Positions 39,122 through 49,100 of a stretch of 51,457 nucleotides of DNA are shown piece by piece. The position numbers were made by a program, and so were the translations under genes. Origin of the DNA: Nocardioides guangzhouensis. Its GTDB lineage: Bacteria; Actinomycetota; Actinomycetes; Propionibacteriales; Nocardioidaceae. The stretch is from contig NZ_SDKM01000034.1 of NCBI RefSeq assembly GCF_004519545.1, positions 1 to 51,457 of the forward strand, written 5' to 3'. Every line of letters starts with the position of its first letter. The stretch's first letter is position 1. Below the pieces are notes generated by a model that was not told the DNA's origin, did not search any database, and was given only the letters and a program-made list of their open reading frames with translations.

Positions 39122-40426
39122 ATGCGTGAGGGACTGGCGGGGCTGACCGCCCGGGGGCGCGCCTTCGTCGCCGCCGGCACCACCGCGGTGGTGTGCGCGA
39201 TCCTGCTCGGCCAGGACGCACTGACCCGGGTCGGCGTGCTGCTGGTCGCGCTGCCCCTGGTCACGGCGTACCTCGTCGGGCGCAGCCGCTACCGGCTCGC
39301 CCTGGTGCGCACGATCTCCCCGCAGCTGGTCACCGCGGGCCAGCCCGCCCAGGTCCAGCTCGAGATCACCAACGAGGGCCGCACCCCGACCGGCGTGCTG
39401 CTGCTCGAGGACCACGTGCCCTACGTGCTCGGCACCCGCCCGCGGTTCACCGTGGAGGGCATCGGCCACGGCTGGCACCGCACCGTCGCCTACCAGGTGC
39501 GCTCCGACCTGCGTGGCCGGTTCGAGATCGGGCCGATGACCGTGCGGGTCGCCGACCCCTTCGGCCTGGTCGAGCTCGGCCGCTCGTTCACCACCACCGT
39601 GCCGCTCACGGTCACCCCGCGCACGGTCGCCCTGCCGACCATCCCGCTGACCGGTGCGTGGACCGGCTCCGGCGACAACCGGCCGCGGGCCTTCGCCACC
39701 GGCAGCGCCGAGGACGTGACCGTCCGCGAGTACCGCCGCGGAGACGACCTCCGGCGCGTGCACTGGCGCAGCAGCGCCCGCACCGGCGAGCTGATGGTCC
39801 GCCGCGAGGAGCAGCCCTGGCAGTCCCGGGCCACGCTGTTCCTCGACAACCGGCTCGAGGCGCACCGCGGGCACGGCGCGGCGTCGTCGCTCGAGACCGC
39901 GGTGTCGGCCGCAGCCTCGATCGCGGTGCACCTGACCCAGCGGGGCTTCCAGGTCCGGCTGGTCACCGCCGACGGCGAGGACCCCAACACGCTCTGGCAC
40001 GACCGGGCGTCGTCCGCCAACACTGCTCCCCTGCTCGAGGCGCTGGCCGTGGTGACCGTCGCCAAGCGCCGGACGATCGACACCGACTGGCTCGCCGAGG
40101 GCGGCCACACCGGGCTGCTGGTCGCGATCCTCGGCGACCTCGGCAACACCGACCGGCCGGTCCTCGCCCGGATCCAGCACCACGGCACCACCCCGCTCGC
40201 CGTCGCTCTCGACGTCGACGCCTGGATCGGCCCGGTCGACGTGGACGCCGACGTCCCCGCCGCCACGATGCTGACCTCGCTGGGGTGGCGTGCGGTCGGT
40301 GCCCGTCCGACCGACCGGCTGCCCGCCCTCTGGCAGGAGCTCGGCCGGCGCGCCGGCGGCATCACCGACCCGCGCAGCGAGCACCCGGTGGCGCTGGTCC
40401 CGCCGCAGGTGGTGCACCCGTCATGA
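39122..40426 (+). CDS. DUF58 domain-containing membrane protein
   Basis: The 434-residue protein has two N-terminal membrane helices (about 13-31 and 35-52), then a beta-rich region, and the DUF58 signature AEDVTVREYRRGDDLRRVHWRSSARTGELMVRREEQPWQSRATLFLDNR (about 198-246), which leads into a vWA-like fold. DUF58 proteins are usual partners of MoxR ATPases; the substrate is unknown. The ATG at 39122 is 18 nt after moxR with a GCGGGGG-type site. The stop overlaps the next gene's ATG by 4 nt (ATGA). Confidence 0.9.
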   Translation: MREGLAGLTARGRAFVAAGTTAVVCAILLGQDALTRVGVLLVALPLVTAYLVGRSRYRLALVRTISPQLVTAGQPAQVQLEITNEGRTPTGVLLLEDHVPYVLGTRPRFTVEGIGHGWHRTVAYQVRSDLRGRFEIGPMTVRVADPFGLVELGRSFTTTVPLTVTPRTVALPTIPLTGAWTGSGDNRPRAFATGSAEDVTVREYRRGDDLRRVHWRSSARTGELMVRREEQPWQSRATLFLDNRLEAHRGHGAASSLETAVSAAASIAVHLTQRGFQVRLVTADGEDPNTLWHDRASSANTAPLLEALAVVTVAKRRTIDTDWLAEGGHTGLLVAILGDLGNTDRPVLARIQHHGTTPLAVALDVDAWIGPVDVDADVPAATMLTSLGWRAVGARPTDRLPALWQELGRRAGGITDPRSEHPVALVPPQVVHPS

Positions 40427-42816
40427 CCTCCCGCACCGCCCTCCCCTCGCTCGGCGTCCGCATGGCCGCCCTCAGCGCGGTGACCACCTGGGTCACGCTG
40501 TTCGCCTGGAGCGGCTTCGTCGCGGTGCCGGGCAGCTACCTCAACCCGCTGGTCGGCGGGCTCGCGCTGGTCGCCGGGGCCGGGGTGCTGTCCCGTTTCC
40601 TGCGGCTGCCGCCGGTGATGGTGCTCGCGGTCCAGCTGCTCGCCGTCTTCCTCTACGCCAACGCCGCCTGGGGCGACGCGCTGCTGCCGTCGACCGGATC
40701 CCTCGACGCGCTGGGCGCGGCGTACGACGGCGCGGTGACCAGTGCCCGCGAGTACGCCGCGCCGGTGCCCACGGAGGCGGTGCCGGTCACGCCGCTGCTG
40801 ATCACCGGAGGCATGCTCTGCGGCGTCCTCGTCGACTTCTTCGCCGCCACGCTGCGTCGCGTCCCGATCGCCGGGCTGCCGCTGCTGATGATCTACAGCC
40901 TGCCCGTCAGCGCCCTCGACGCCTCGGTCAACTGGCTGGTGTTCTGCCTCTCCGCGGTCGGGTTCCTCGCGATGCTCGCCGTCCAGGAGGGCGAGCGGAT
41001 CGGCCGCTGGGGCCGCCCGCTGGCCGTCGACCCCGGCGATGCCCTGGGCTTCCGCAGGGCGACCGGCACGCGGCACACGATGGCCATCGGCGCCTCGGCC
41101 ACCGTCCTCGCGGTCTTCCTCCCGGTGCTGATCCCGACCCTCGACCTCAACGCCTTCGACGGCGGCCCCGGCGGCCTCGGCGGTGGCGACGGGCGCGACG
41201 TGAGCATCACCAACCCGATGACCAACCTGCGCCGTGACCTGGTGCTCCGCGAGGACACCCCGCTGATGCGGGTGTCGACCACCGAGCCGAACCCGGAGTA
41301 CATCCACATCTCGCTGCTCACCGTCTTCACCGGCCAGGCGTGGACGCCGGGCGGCCGGGACCTGGACGCCGATCAGACCGCCGAGGGTGACTTCCCGCCG
41401 CCGATCGGCATGGACGACAGCGTCTCGCGAACCACCGAGGACTGGCGGGTCGAGATCAACGACAACTTCGCCTCGCTGTGGTTGCCCACCTCTGAGTACG
41501 TCGCCTCCGTCCAGGCCGGCGACGACTGGCGCTACGACAGCAAGACCCTCGACGTGTTCCGTGCGCGGGACGGGGTGGACACGTCGGGCATGAACTACTC
41601 CCTGCGCTCGCTGATCCCGACCTTCGACGCCCAGGTCCTCGCGAACGCCGGCACCCCCCCGGTCGACATCGCCGCGACGTACACCGACCTGCCCGACCAG
41701 TTCCCCGACTCGGTGCGCCAGCTGGCGGAGGAGGTCACCGCCAACGAGCCGACCGACTACCAGAAGGCGGTCGCGCTGCAGCAGTTCTTCCGGCGCGACG
41801 GCGGCTTCGTCTACACCACCGACCCGCCGCCCGGGAACAGCGCTGCCGACCTGGTCTCGTTCCTCGACAAGGACGGCGGCCGGGAGGGCTACTGCGAGCA
41901 GTTCGCGACGGCGTACGCCGCGATGGCGCGCAGCCTCGACATCCCGGCTCGCGTCGTGGTCGGCTTCCTCGGCGGCGACCCGGTCGGCAGCGACGTCTGG
42001 GAGTACTCCACGCACGACCTGCACGCCTGGCCCGAGCTCTACTTCGAGGGCTCCGGCTGGGTGAAGTTCGAGCCGACTCCGTCCAGCCGCGCGCCGGTGG
42101 TGCCGCCGTACACCACGGGCCAGCTGACCGACGGCGAGAACTCCGCCGCCCCATCGGTGACCAACTCCCCGACCAACCGGCTCAGCAACGCCCCGCGCCC
42201 GTCCGAGTCGGTCGGTGCCGCGGGTGCGAACGACTCGGGCCGGGGTTCCGGCGGCGGCGTCCCGTGGACCACGGTGCTGTGGTCGGCCGGGCTGCTGGTG
42301 CTGCTGGTCGCGCTGGCGCTCACGCCGCGCACGCTGCGCCGGGCCGCCTCCGCGCGCCGCTGGCGCGGCGACAGCGACCTGGTGGAGGGGGCCTGGGCCG
42401 AGCTGCGCGCGTCCACGGTCGACCTCGGCGTGGAGTGGCCGGCCGGCCGCTCCCCCCGGGCCGTCGGCGCCCTGCTGCGCCGGCAGTTCGGCGCCCCGCT
42501 GGGGCCGGACACCCCGGCCCGCCCGCAGACCGGCGCCCACACGAATCCCGAGGCGGTCGCAGCGATCGAGCGACTGGTCGGGTGGCTGGAGGAGGCGCGC
42601 TACGCTCCCGAGGTGAGCCGCACGCCGACGGTCGACGAGCTCCGCGCCACCGTCACCACCTGCGTCGACGCCCTGCGCGGCGGAGCCACCCGCCAGGCCC
42701 GGCTGCGCGCCACCTGGCTGCCCGCCTCCGTGCTGAGCCTGCGCCGCTCGGTCGTCCAGCTCCCCGTCGTCACCCGCGTGCGGTCCACCCAGGACGTCGT
42801 CGACCACGTCGGCTGA
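40423..42816 (+). CDS. Transglutaminase-like membrane protein (TgpA type)
   Basis: The 797-residue protein has about six N-terminal helices, a large extracytoplasmic region with a transglutaminase/protease-like domain, and a final helix at about 615-635. Catalytic Cys491 is in EGYCEQFATAYAAMARSLDIPARVVVGF and His534 in HDLHAWPELYFEGSGWVKFEPTPS. The third position appears as Glu in KFEPTP rather than the Asp of many homologues. The C-terminal cytosolic tail is DUF4129-like. It is the last gene of the MoxR-DUF58 operon. The ATG at 40423 overlaps the DUF58 stop. The open frame upstream is not coding. Confidence 0.9.
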   Translation: MTSRTALPSLGVRMAALSAVTTWVTLFAWSGFVAVPGSYLNPLVGGLALVAGAGVLSRFLRLPPVMVLAVQLLAVFLYANAAWGDALLPSTGSLDALGAAYDGAVTSAREYAAPVPTEAVPVTPLLITGGMLCGVLVDFFAATLRRVPIAGLPLLMIYSLPVSALDASVNWLVFCLSAVGFLAMLAVQEGERIGRWGRPLAVDPGDALGFRRATGTRHTMAIGASATVLAVFLPVLIPTLDLNAFDGGPGGLGGGDGRDVSITNPMTNLRRDLVLREDTPLMRVSTTEPNPEYIHISLLTVFTGQAWTPGGRDLDADQTAEGDFPPPIGMDDSVSRTTEDWRVEINDNFASLWLPTSEYVASVQAGDDWRYDSKTLDVFRARDGVDTSGMNYSLRSLIPTFDAQVLANAGTPPVDIAATYTDLPDQFPDSVRQLAEEVTANEPTDYQKAVALQQFFRRDGGFVYTTDPPPGNSAADLVSFLDKDGGREGYCEQFATAYAAMARSLDIPARVVVGFLGGDPVGSDVWEYSTHDLHAWPELYFEGSGWVKFEPTPSSRAPVVPPYTTGQLTDGENSAAPSVTNSPTNRLSNAPRPSESVGAAGANDSGRGSGGGVPWTTVLWSAGLLVLLVALALTPRTLRRAASARRWRGDSDLVEGAWAELRASTVDLGVEWPAGRSPRAVGALLRRQFGAPLGPDTPARPQTGAHTNPEAVAAIERLVGWLEEARYAPEVSRTPTVDELRATVTTCVDALRGGATRQARLRATWLPASVLSLRRSVVQLPVVTRVRSTQDVVDHVG

Positions 42817-42845
42817 CCGGCCGCCGTTCGTCACACCCGCCTCAC

Positions 42846-42999
42846 GATTCCCCGGTCGACCGGGGAATCTAGTGCCTGTCAGGGAAAGCATTGCCTGACA
42901 AGGGAGGGTTTCCCCGGTCGACCGGGGAATCTGGTGCCTGTCAGGGAAAGCATTGCCTGACAAGAGAGGGATTCCCCGGTCGACCGGGGAATCCGTCAG
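42846..42999. repeat. Tandem palindromic element, 62-bp period, 2.5 units
   Basis: The perfect palindrome TTCCCCGGTCGACCGGGGAA occurs at 42848-42867, 42910-42929 and 42972-42991, exactly 62 bp apart. In copies 1 and 3 it extends to 24 bp (GATT...AATC). Each full unit also holds a second stem-loop (TGTCAGG with CCTGACA; first copy 42877-42883 and 42894-42900). The third unit is truncated after its palindrome. The array lies between two convergent genes, the transglutaminase gene (plus) and the DUF3040 gene (minus). It looks like a REP-type extragenic palindrome, which may act as a bidirectional terminator. Confidence 0.9.
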
Positions 43000-43079
43000 G
43001 GCGCGTCACACCTGGCGTTCGTGCTCCGGACGTGCGACGACCCGTCGCCGGGTGACGACGGGTCGGTGGTGTCGGTGGG

Positions 43080-43541
43080 TCAGAGGCCGCCGTTCTCGTT
43101 GCGGCGGCGGCGCCAGCGCTCCTCGAGCCGCTCCATGAACGGGGTGCCGCTGTGGCCCTGGTGACGCTGGTGGCGCTGACGACGGGGCCGGTGCTTGCGG
43201 CCCCCGTCGATGACCCCGAGGCCGCCCTTGGCGGGACGCTCGAACTCACCGGACTTGGCGGTCGGTGGGTGCTTGTGGCCGCGGAGGACGGCGAGGCCGT
43301 ACGTCGCGGAGACCAGCATGATCACGAAGCCGAGCACCCCGACCACGACCTGGGCGAGAACCGCTCCGGTCATCAGCACGGCGATGCCGATGGCGAACAC
43401 GACGCCGGCGAGGATCGCCTTGCGACGTGCGGCTCGACGGAAGGAGGTGCCGCGCAAGGTGGAGGCGAACTTCGGGTCCTCTTCGGAGAGGGCGCGCTCC
43501 ATCTGCTCGAGTAGTCGCAGCTCCTCTTCAGAGAGTGGCAC
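43080..43541 (-). CDS. DUF3040 membrane protein
   Basis: The 153-residue protein begins with PLSEEELRLLEQMERALSEEDPKFASTLRG, the DUF3040 signature of actinobacteria. Two helices follow (about 42-62 and 66-86). The C-terminal half is polar and basic with RRQRHQRHQGHSG and ends RWRRRRNENGGL. Function is unknown. GTG 43541 was chosen because it has a GGAGG site about 7 nt upstream and gives the conserved N-terminus; the longer frame upstream is not conserved. Confidence 0.85.
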   Translation of the reverse strand: MPLSEEELRLLEQMERALSEEDPKFASTLRGTSFRRAARRKAILAGVVFAIGIAVLMTGAVLAQVVVGVLGFVIMLVSATYGLAVLRGHKHPPTAKSGEFERPAKGGLGVIDGGRKHRPRRQRHQRHQGHSGTPFMERLEERWRRRRNENGGL

Positions 43542-43579
43542 CGGTACCTCCAACGTTCGCAGCCTCAGCTGTTGCCCCA

Positions 43580-43585
43580 AGTCTA
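43580..43585 (-). promoter_or_regulatory. Candidate -10 element for the DUF3040 gene
   Basis: TAGACT on the minus strand matches TANNNT and would place the transcription start about 30 nt before the GTG at 43541, leaving room for the GGAGG ribosome site. No clear -35 is seen. The rest of the 253-nt gap (43542-43794) holds only GC-rich inverted repeats around 43640-43710. Confidence 0.35.
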
Positions 43586-43794
43586 GGCAGGCGTTGGTCA
43601 CGGTAGTACCCCAACCTGTGAAAATTCCTCACCCGGATCGGGTGGACCGGTCCGGTGGGGTCATCGGGCCACCCCACGGGTGGGCCGATCGGGTGTCCCG
43701 GCTAGGACTTTCGCCCCGGACGTCGCGCTGTGTCACGGCTGCAGGACCCCACCACAGCAGGGGTGTCGGGCCACCGGGCCCGCAGGCAGGCTGG

Positions 43795-44988
43795 TCACGG
43801 CAGCAGGCTGGCCGGCCGGACCGCGCTGCTGCCGAACCGGAGGGCGGCCCGGTCGACGGCCCGGTCGGCGTCGGCCCATCCGTGCTCGCGCTCCCCGAGC
43901 ACCAGCTGGCGCTGCACACTGGCCCGGGGCACCAGTCCCTCGACCCGCACCCCCACCAGCCGGACCCGGGCCCGCTGCAGTCCGAGCGCGTCGTACAGGC
44001 GGGTCGCGGTCTGGTGGATCTCGCGGGTCACGTCGGTGGCCTCGGGCAGCGTGCGCGAGCGGGTGACCGTGGTGAAGTCGGCGAAGCGGACCGTGATCGT
44101 GACGGTGCGGCCGGCCACGCCCGCGACCCGCATCCGGTTGCTGACCCGGGCGGCCAGCCGGAGCATCTCGCGCAGCACCACCTCGCGGTCGTCGGTGTCG
44201 CGGCCGAAGGTCTCCTGGGCGCCCATCGACTTGTCGGGGTCGCCGCCGAACACCGAGGCGTCGCGGGCCGCGATCGTCGAACGGTCGGTGCCCCACGCCA
44301 GGTCGTGCAGCTGCCTGCCCAGTGCCTGGCCGACGGCCCGCTGGAGGGTGCGCAGCGGGGTGTGCGCGACGTCACCGACGGTGTGCAGCCCGAGCCGGTG
44401 CAGCTGCCCCGCGGTCTTCTCCCCCACGCCCCACAGCTCGCCGACGTCGAGCGGGTGCACGAACGTGGTGACCTCGCCGGGCGGCACCACGAGCACCCCG
44501 TCGGGCTTGGCCCGGCGGCTGGCCAGCTTGGCGATCGACACCGACGCGGCCACGCCGACCGAGCAGGTGATCCGTTGCTCGTCGTGGACCCGGGCGCGGA
44601 GGTACTCGGCGATCTGCAGCGGCGACCCCAGCCGCCGGGCGGTGCCACTCACGTCGAGGAACGCCTCGTCCAGCGAGACCACCTCGACGGTCGGGGTGAT
44701 CCGGCGGAAGGTCTCGATCACCGAGGACGAGACGGTGCTGAAGGTGTCGTAGTCGGGCGGCACCACCACCGCCGCCGGACAGGCGCGCCGGGCCCGGGTC
44801 ATCGGCATCCCGGACCGGACCCCGCTGCCCCGGGCGAGGTAGTTGGCCGACAGCACCACGCCGCGGTAGCCGCCGCCGACGATCACGGGTACGTCGTCGA
44901 GGTCGGGGCGGTCGCGGACCATCACGGACGCATAGAAGGCGTCCATGTCGACGTGGAGGAGGTGACAGGACCAGGAAGGGTCACGCAT
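43795..44988 (-). CDS. dinB: DNA polymerase IV (DinB)
   Basis: A Y-family translesion polymerase. The 397-residue protein has the catalytic Asp14 in HVDMDAFYAS and the Asp107-Glu108 pair in VVSLDEAF. The steric-gate region is FYASV and the thumb HhH is LDVGELWGVGEKTAGQLHRLG. The little finger ends near residue 350. QLVLGE, then W...AVDRAALRFGSSAVRPASLL, close the protein; the QLVLGE segment resembles a clamp-binding motif. ATG 44988 starts MRDPSW. No SOS box was found upstream. Confidence 0.95.
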   Translation of the reverse strand: MRDPSWSCHLLHVDMDAFYASVMVRDRPDLDDVPVIVGGGYRGVVLSANYLARGSGVRSGMPMTRARRACPAAVVVPPDYDTFSTVSSSVIETFRRITPTVEVVSLDEAFLDVSGTARRLGSPLQIAEYLRARVHDEQRITCSVGVAASVSIAKLASRRAKPDGVLVVPPGEVTTFVHPLDVGELWGVGEKTAGQLHRLGLHTVGDVAHTPLRTLQRAVGQALGRQLHDLAWGTDRSTIAARDASVFGGDPDKSMGAQETFGRDTDDREVVLREMLRLAARVSNRMRVAGVAGRTVTITVRFADFTTVTRSRTLPEATDVTREIHQTATRLYDALGLQRARVRLVGVRVEGLVPRASVQRQLVLGEREHGWADADRAVDRAALRFGSSAVRPASLLP

Positions 44989-45269
44989 CGGGCCGTTCCC
45001 CCTCGGTGCCGCACCTGACCGCCAGCCTGTGGTCGGGTCGCCGGTTGCGTACCTTCGGGGCGGGGCGGTCCGGCCGGCGGCGGTCTCGTGCCACTGGGAC
45101 CGGGCCGAGGTGGGATCCGGCGGCCTGTCGGTCCGGACGCACGTCGAGTCGGCGCCGACCCGCACCCCTCACCGCCGAGCAGTCGAGTCCGGCCCGGGCC
45201 GGGGCCCGGCGTGGGCCCCTACCGGCCCGGCCCGTCCCGCCGCCGATCGATGTCCGCAGGACCTCGGGG

Positions 45270-46004
45270 TCAGTGGGTGGCCAGGACGTGGACCTGGGTG
45301 GCGAGGGGGAGGTACTCGGGGCGCGTGGACACGGCGCGCTCGAGGTCGACGAGGGCCCGGGTGGAGCCGGGCTCGAGGTCGAGCAGGGAGCCGGGGACCA
45401 GGTCGGCGAAGACGCGGACGCCGTGCACGGAGCGGGTGGTGAAGTGGGCGGTGTCGAGGAGGCCGGTGATCTCCTCGAGGGTGAACCGGCGGCCGGAGCG
45501 GCCGACCGGCTCGGTGCCGTCGAGCAGCCCGTGGGCGGCGGTGAAGTGGCCGGCCATGGCCCGGGCGACCACGGCGGCGTGGCGCTGGGCGACCAGCAGG
45601 CTGAGGGTGCCACCGGGGCGGAGCACCTCGCCGATCGTGGCCAGTGCGGCGCCGGGGTCGTCGACGTACTCGAGGACGCCGTGGCAGAGCACCACGTCCA
45701 CCCCGCCGGCGGGGACCACGTCGAGCAGGCTGGACAGGTCGCCCTGCTGGCCGGCGACCCGGTCGGCGACGCCGCTCTCCTGGGCGCGCCGGTCGAGCGC
45801 GGCGAGCGCGTCGGGGCTGGGGTCGATGACCGAGACCCGGTGACCGAGCTCAGCGACCCGGACCGCGAAGCCGCCGGTGCCGCCGCCGATGTCGAGGAAG
45901 TCCCCGGGGGCGTCGAGCACCGACCGCAGGGCCTCCCACACGACCGCGGTGCGGGTGGCTGCCCGCCGTTCGCTGGGCCGCTCGGAACGTTCGGTGGCTG
46001 CCAT
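45270..46004 (-). CDS. Class I SAM-dependent methyltransferase
   Basis: The 244-residue protein has the SAM-binding motif I FLDIGGGTGGFAVRVAELGH (about 39-58), an acidic motif II region SVIDPSPDALAAL, and VVLCHGVLEYVDDPGAALATIGEVLRPGGTLSLLV. These are typical of small-molecule or tRNA-type class I methyltransferases; the substrate cannot be deduced. The ATG at 46004 starts MAATERSERPSERRAA. It is upstream of dinB by 281 nt on the same strand, a gap in which I saw no gene. Confidence 0.86.
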   Translation of the reverse strand: MAATERSERPSERRAATRTAVVWEALRSVLDAPGDFLDIGGGTGGFAVRVAELGHRVSVIDPSPDALAALDRRAQESGVADRVAGQQGDLSSLLDVVPAGGVDVVLCHGVLEYVDDPGAALATIGEVLRPGGTLSLLVAQRHAAVVARAMAGHFTAAHGLLDGTEPVGRSGRRFTLEEITGLLDTAHFTTRSVHGVRVFADLVPGSLLDLEPGSTRALVDLERAVSTRPEYLPLATQVHVLATH

Positions 46005-46120
46005 GGCAGCAACCCTAGTGGGCGACTGAGTCGAGCGAGGCGGTGTCCTGAGGAGGGCCGCCAGGCCCGTCTCGAAGGGGACGAGCGAGCGACCGAGCCC
46101 ACCAGACGAAACAGTGGGCG

Positions 46121-46146
46121 ACGAACCGCCCCGGGGCGGCGGTCGT
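46121..46146 (-). terminator. Candidate terminator downstream of dnaE2
   Basis: A perfect 14-bp GC palindrome, CCGCCCCGGGGCGG (46126-46139), is extended by ACGA/TCGT. It lies within 26 nt of the dnaE2 stop (46147) on the minus strand. Perfect palindromes fold as hairpins with a short loop. It probably ends the DUF6504-HEPN-dnaE2 transcript. Confidence 0.4.
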
Positions 46147-49100
46147 TCATCCGGCGCTCCCCGGGCTGCGGTGCCACAGCTTGCGGGCGACCTGGCGGGT
46201 CTCCTCGCCGGCCGGCTTGATGTCGGAGTACGGCGACATCCGGAAGCCGCTGGAGTGCACCAGCACCCGGCGCCGACCCATGCCGCCGGCAGTGCCGCGG
46301 GTGGCGGCGTGCGGCGCGTCACCGTCGGCGCCCTCGAAGCTCTGCGGGGCTGACATGACCGGCCGGGTGGCCCGGCTCTCGGCCGCGCCGGCGACCGCGC
46401 GCTCCACCCCGACCCCGGCGAACCCGTCGGGCACCACGGCCATCGCCTCGTGCACCGCCGCGATCCCCTCGCGCTGCCACAGGGCGTGCAGCACCGGCAG
46501 CTCCCAGCAGCCGGTGGCGCGGAGGGAGACCCCGCGACGGCCGGTACGGCGCAGCTCGCCGCGGACCACCAGCAGCCAGGAGTGGAAGACGGTGGCGGCG
46601 TACGGGCCCTGGGCGTCCTCGAAGAACGTCGCGTCGACCGGGCCGGTGGCGTCGTCGAGGGTCAGGAAGATGACCCGGCGCCCGGACCGGATCGGCGGCG
46701 TCTGGGTGGCGACCTTGACCCCGGCGACCAGCAGCTCGGCCTTGCTGCGCTGACGCAGGAGGTCCTTGCTGCGGGTGGCGCCGAGCGCGTCGAGGAACTC
46801 GGTGTAGGACTCCACGACGTGCCGGCTCGCGTCGAGGCCGAGGATCTCGAGCTCGGCGCGCATGCGCTCCTCGGCGTCCATCTCGGGCAGCCCGCTGGCC
46901 TCGCCCTCCCGCGGCTCGTCGCCGAGGTCGAGGGTGAGCTGGACCGAGGTGACCGGTTCGGGGGCCCGGGTCGCCTGCGACTGCGCGGCCGCCTGCGCCC
47001 AGATCCCCGGCGAGGCGAGCGCGTGCCGCTCGACCGGCGCCGCGCTCTCGCGGTCCAGCGCGTCGGTGCTGTTGCGGGCGGCGGCCTCCTCGACCCGCGC
47101 CCGGGCCGTCGAGGCCGGCGTCGCCGGAAGCCCCCGGACCTGGGCGGCGACCCGACGCCCGGCCAGCCCCCGACCCCGCCCGGCCCGCTCCACCGCACGG
47201 GCGTGCAGGTCGAGCTCGGCGACCTGCAGCAGCAGGTCACGCCGGGTGACCGTGCCCCGGCGGCTGATCCCGCCGGGCAGCCCGATGCCGTAGACGCTGT
47301 CGAACCCGCCGGCCAGCACCAGCCGCTCGGCCACCGGCCGGGACACCCGCGCGCGGTGCCAGAAGTCGGTGAGCGAGTGGTAGGGACGGGCGGCCACCAC
47401 CCGGTCGACCTCGGCCTCGCTGATCCCCTTCACCTCCGACAGCGCCAGCCGGATGCCGTAGCCGGAGCCGTCGGGAAGCCCTGACGGCTCCGTGGGAGCG
47501 GGGGGCCACGCCTCCGCAGTCGGCTCCGCCTCCCCGAGCCGCTCGACGACGTACTCCTTCTGCGAGGCGTTGACGTCGAGGCCGAGCACGGTGATCCCGA
47601 GCTGGCGGGCGTCCTCGAGGATGAGGCGCTTGGGGTACATGCCGGGGTCGTGGGTGAGCACCCCGGACAGGAAGTGCGCCGGCCAGTGCGCCTTGAGCCA
47701 GGCGGACTGGTACGTCGGGAGGGCGAACGCCGCGGCGTGCGCCTTGCAGAAGCCGAACGACGCGAACGCCTCGAGGACCGTCCAGATCTGCTCGACCACC
47801 CGCGGGGAGTACCCCAGTGCGAGCGCCCGCGGGAAGAACCACAGGCGGGTCTCGGCCATCCCCTCGACGTCGCCGAGGGCCCGCCGCTTCTCGTCGGCCT
47901 CGGCGTAGGAGATGCCGGCGAACCGGGCGATGATCTCGATGACCTGCTCGTGGAAGACCACCACCCCGTGGGTCTCGCCGAGGATCGGGCGCAGGTCGTC
48001 GTGGAGGTAGGACGGGGACCGCCAGCCCTGCTTGGCCTCGAGGTACGGCGTGATCATGTCGCTCTTGACCGGCCCCGGCCGGAACAGCGAGATGTCGGTG
48101 ATGATGTCCTCGAAGGACTCGATGCCGGACTTGCCGACCAGCTCCCGCTGCCCCGGCGACTCGATCTGGAACACGCCCAGGGTCTTGGACTGGCTGATCA
48201 TGGAGTACGTCGGGTCGTCCTCGAACGGCACCTGCACCCGGTCCTCGAGGTCGACCACCACCCCGTCGACCCGCTCGATCTCCTGCAAGGCGTGCGCCAT
48301 CGAGGACTGCATGCGGATGCCGAGCACGTCGAGCTTGAGCAGGCCGAGGTCCTCGACGTCGTCCTTGTCGAACTGGCTCATCGGGAACCCGGCGAAGGAC
48401 GCCTCCACCGGCGTGCGGTCGAGCAGGGTCGCGTCGGAGAGCAGCACCCCGCACGGGTGCACCGCGATGTGACGGGGCAGCCCGTCGAGCCGCTCGACGA
48501 GGCGGAACATCAGGTCGAGCCGCTCCTCCCCCAGCCCGCTCGCGCGCAGCTCGGGCAGCTCCCGCAGCGCCACCCGGGCGTCGCGGGCACGGATGTGCGG
48601 GAACGCCTTGGCGATCGCGTCGGTCTCGCCCGGCGGCATGCCCAGCGCGGCGCCGACGTCGCGGACCGCGTGGCGCACGCGGTAGGTGTCCATCATCGAG
48701 ACGCACACGCACCGCTCGCCGCCGTAGCGGTCGAGGATCGCGCGGTAGACGTCGAGCCGGCGCGCGGACTCCACGTCGACGTCGATGTCGGGCAGGTCCT
48801 GGCGCAGCGGCGAGAGGAACCGCTCCATCAGCAGCCCGTGCCGGATCGGGTCGACCCCGGAGACCCCGAGCAGGTAGTTGACCAGGCTGCCGGCGCCGGA
48901 CCCGCGGGCGGCGGCCCGTACCCCCATCTCCGCGATCAGGTCGGTGACGTCGGCGACGGTGAGGAAGTAGGAGGCGTAGCCCAGGCCGCGGATCACCTCC
49001 AGCTCGTCGTCGAGCCGCTTCCAGATCCGCTGCCGGGGGGCGTTGCCGTAGCGCCACCCGATCGCCCCCTCGCAGCGCTCCCGGAGCAGCCGGTCGGCGT

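Noticed and set aside
42846..42999. Possible CRISPR array
   Set aside because: The repeats are contiguous and the 'spacers' are themselves repeats; the unit is palindromic, only 2.5 copies are present, and no cas gene is near.
44989..45269. A gene in the dinB-methyltransferase gap
   Set aside because: Open frames exist on both strands but are Arg/Pro/Gly-rich without motifs or ribosome sites; they look like GC-driven noise.
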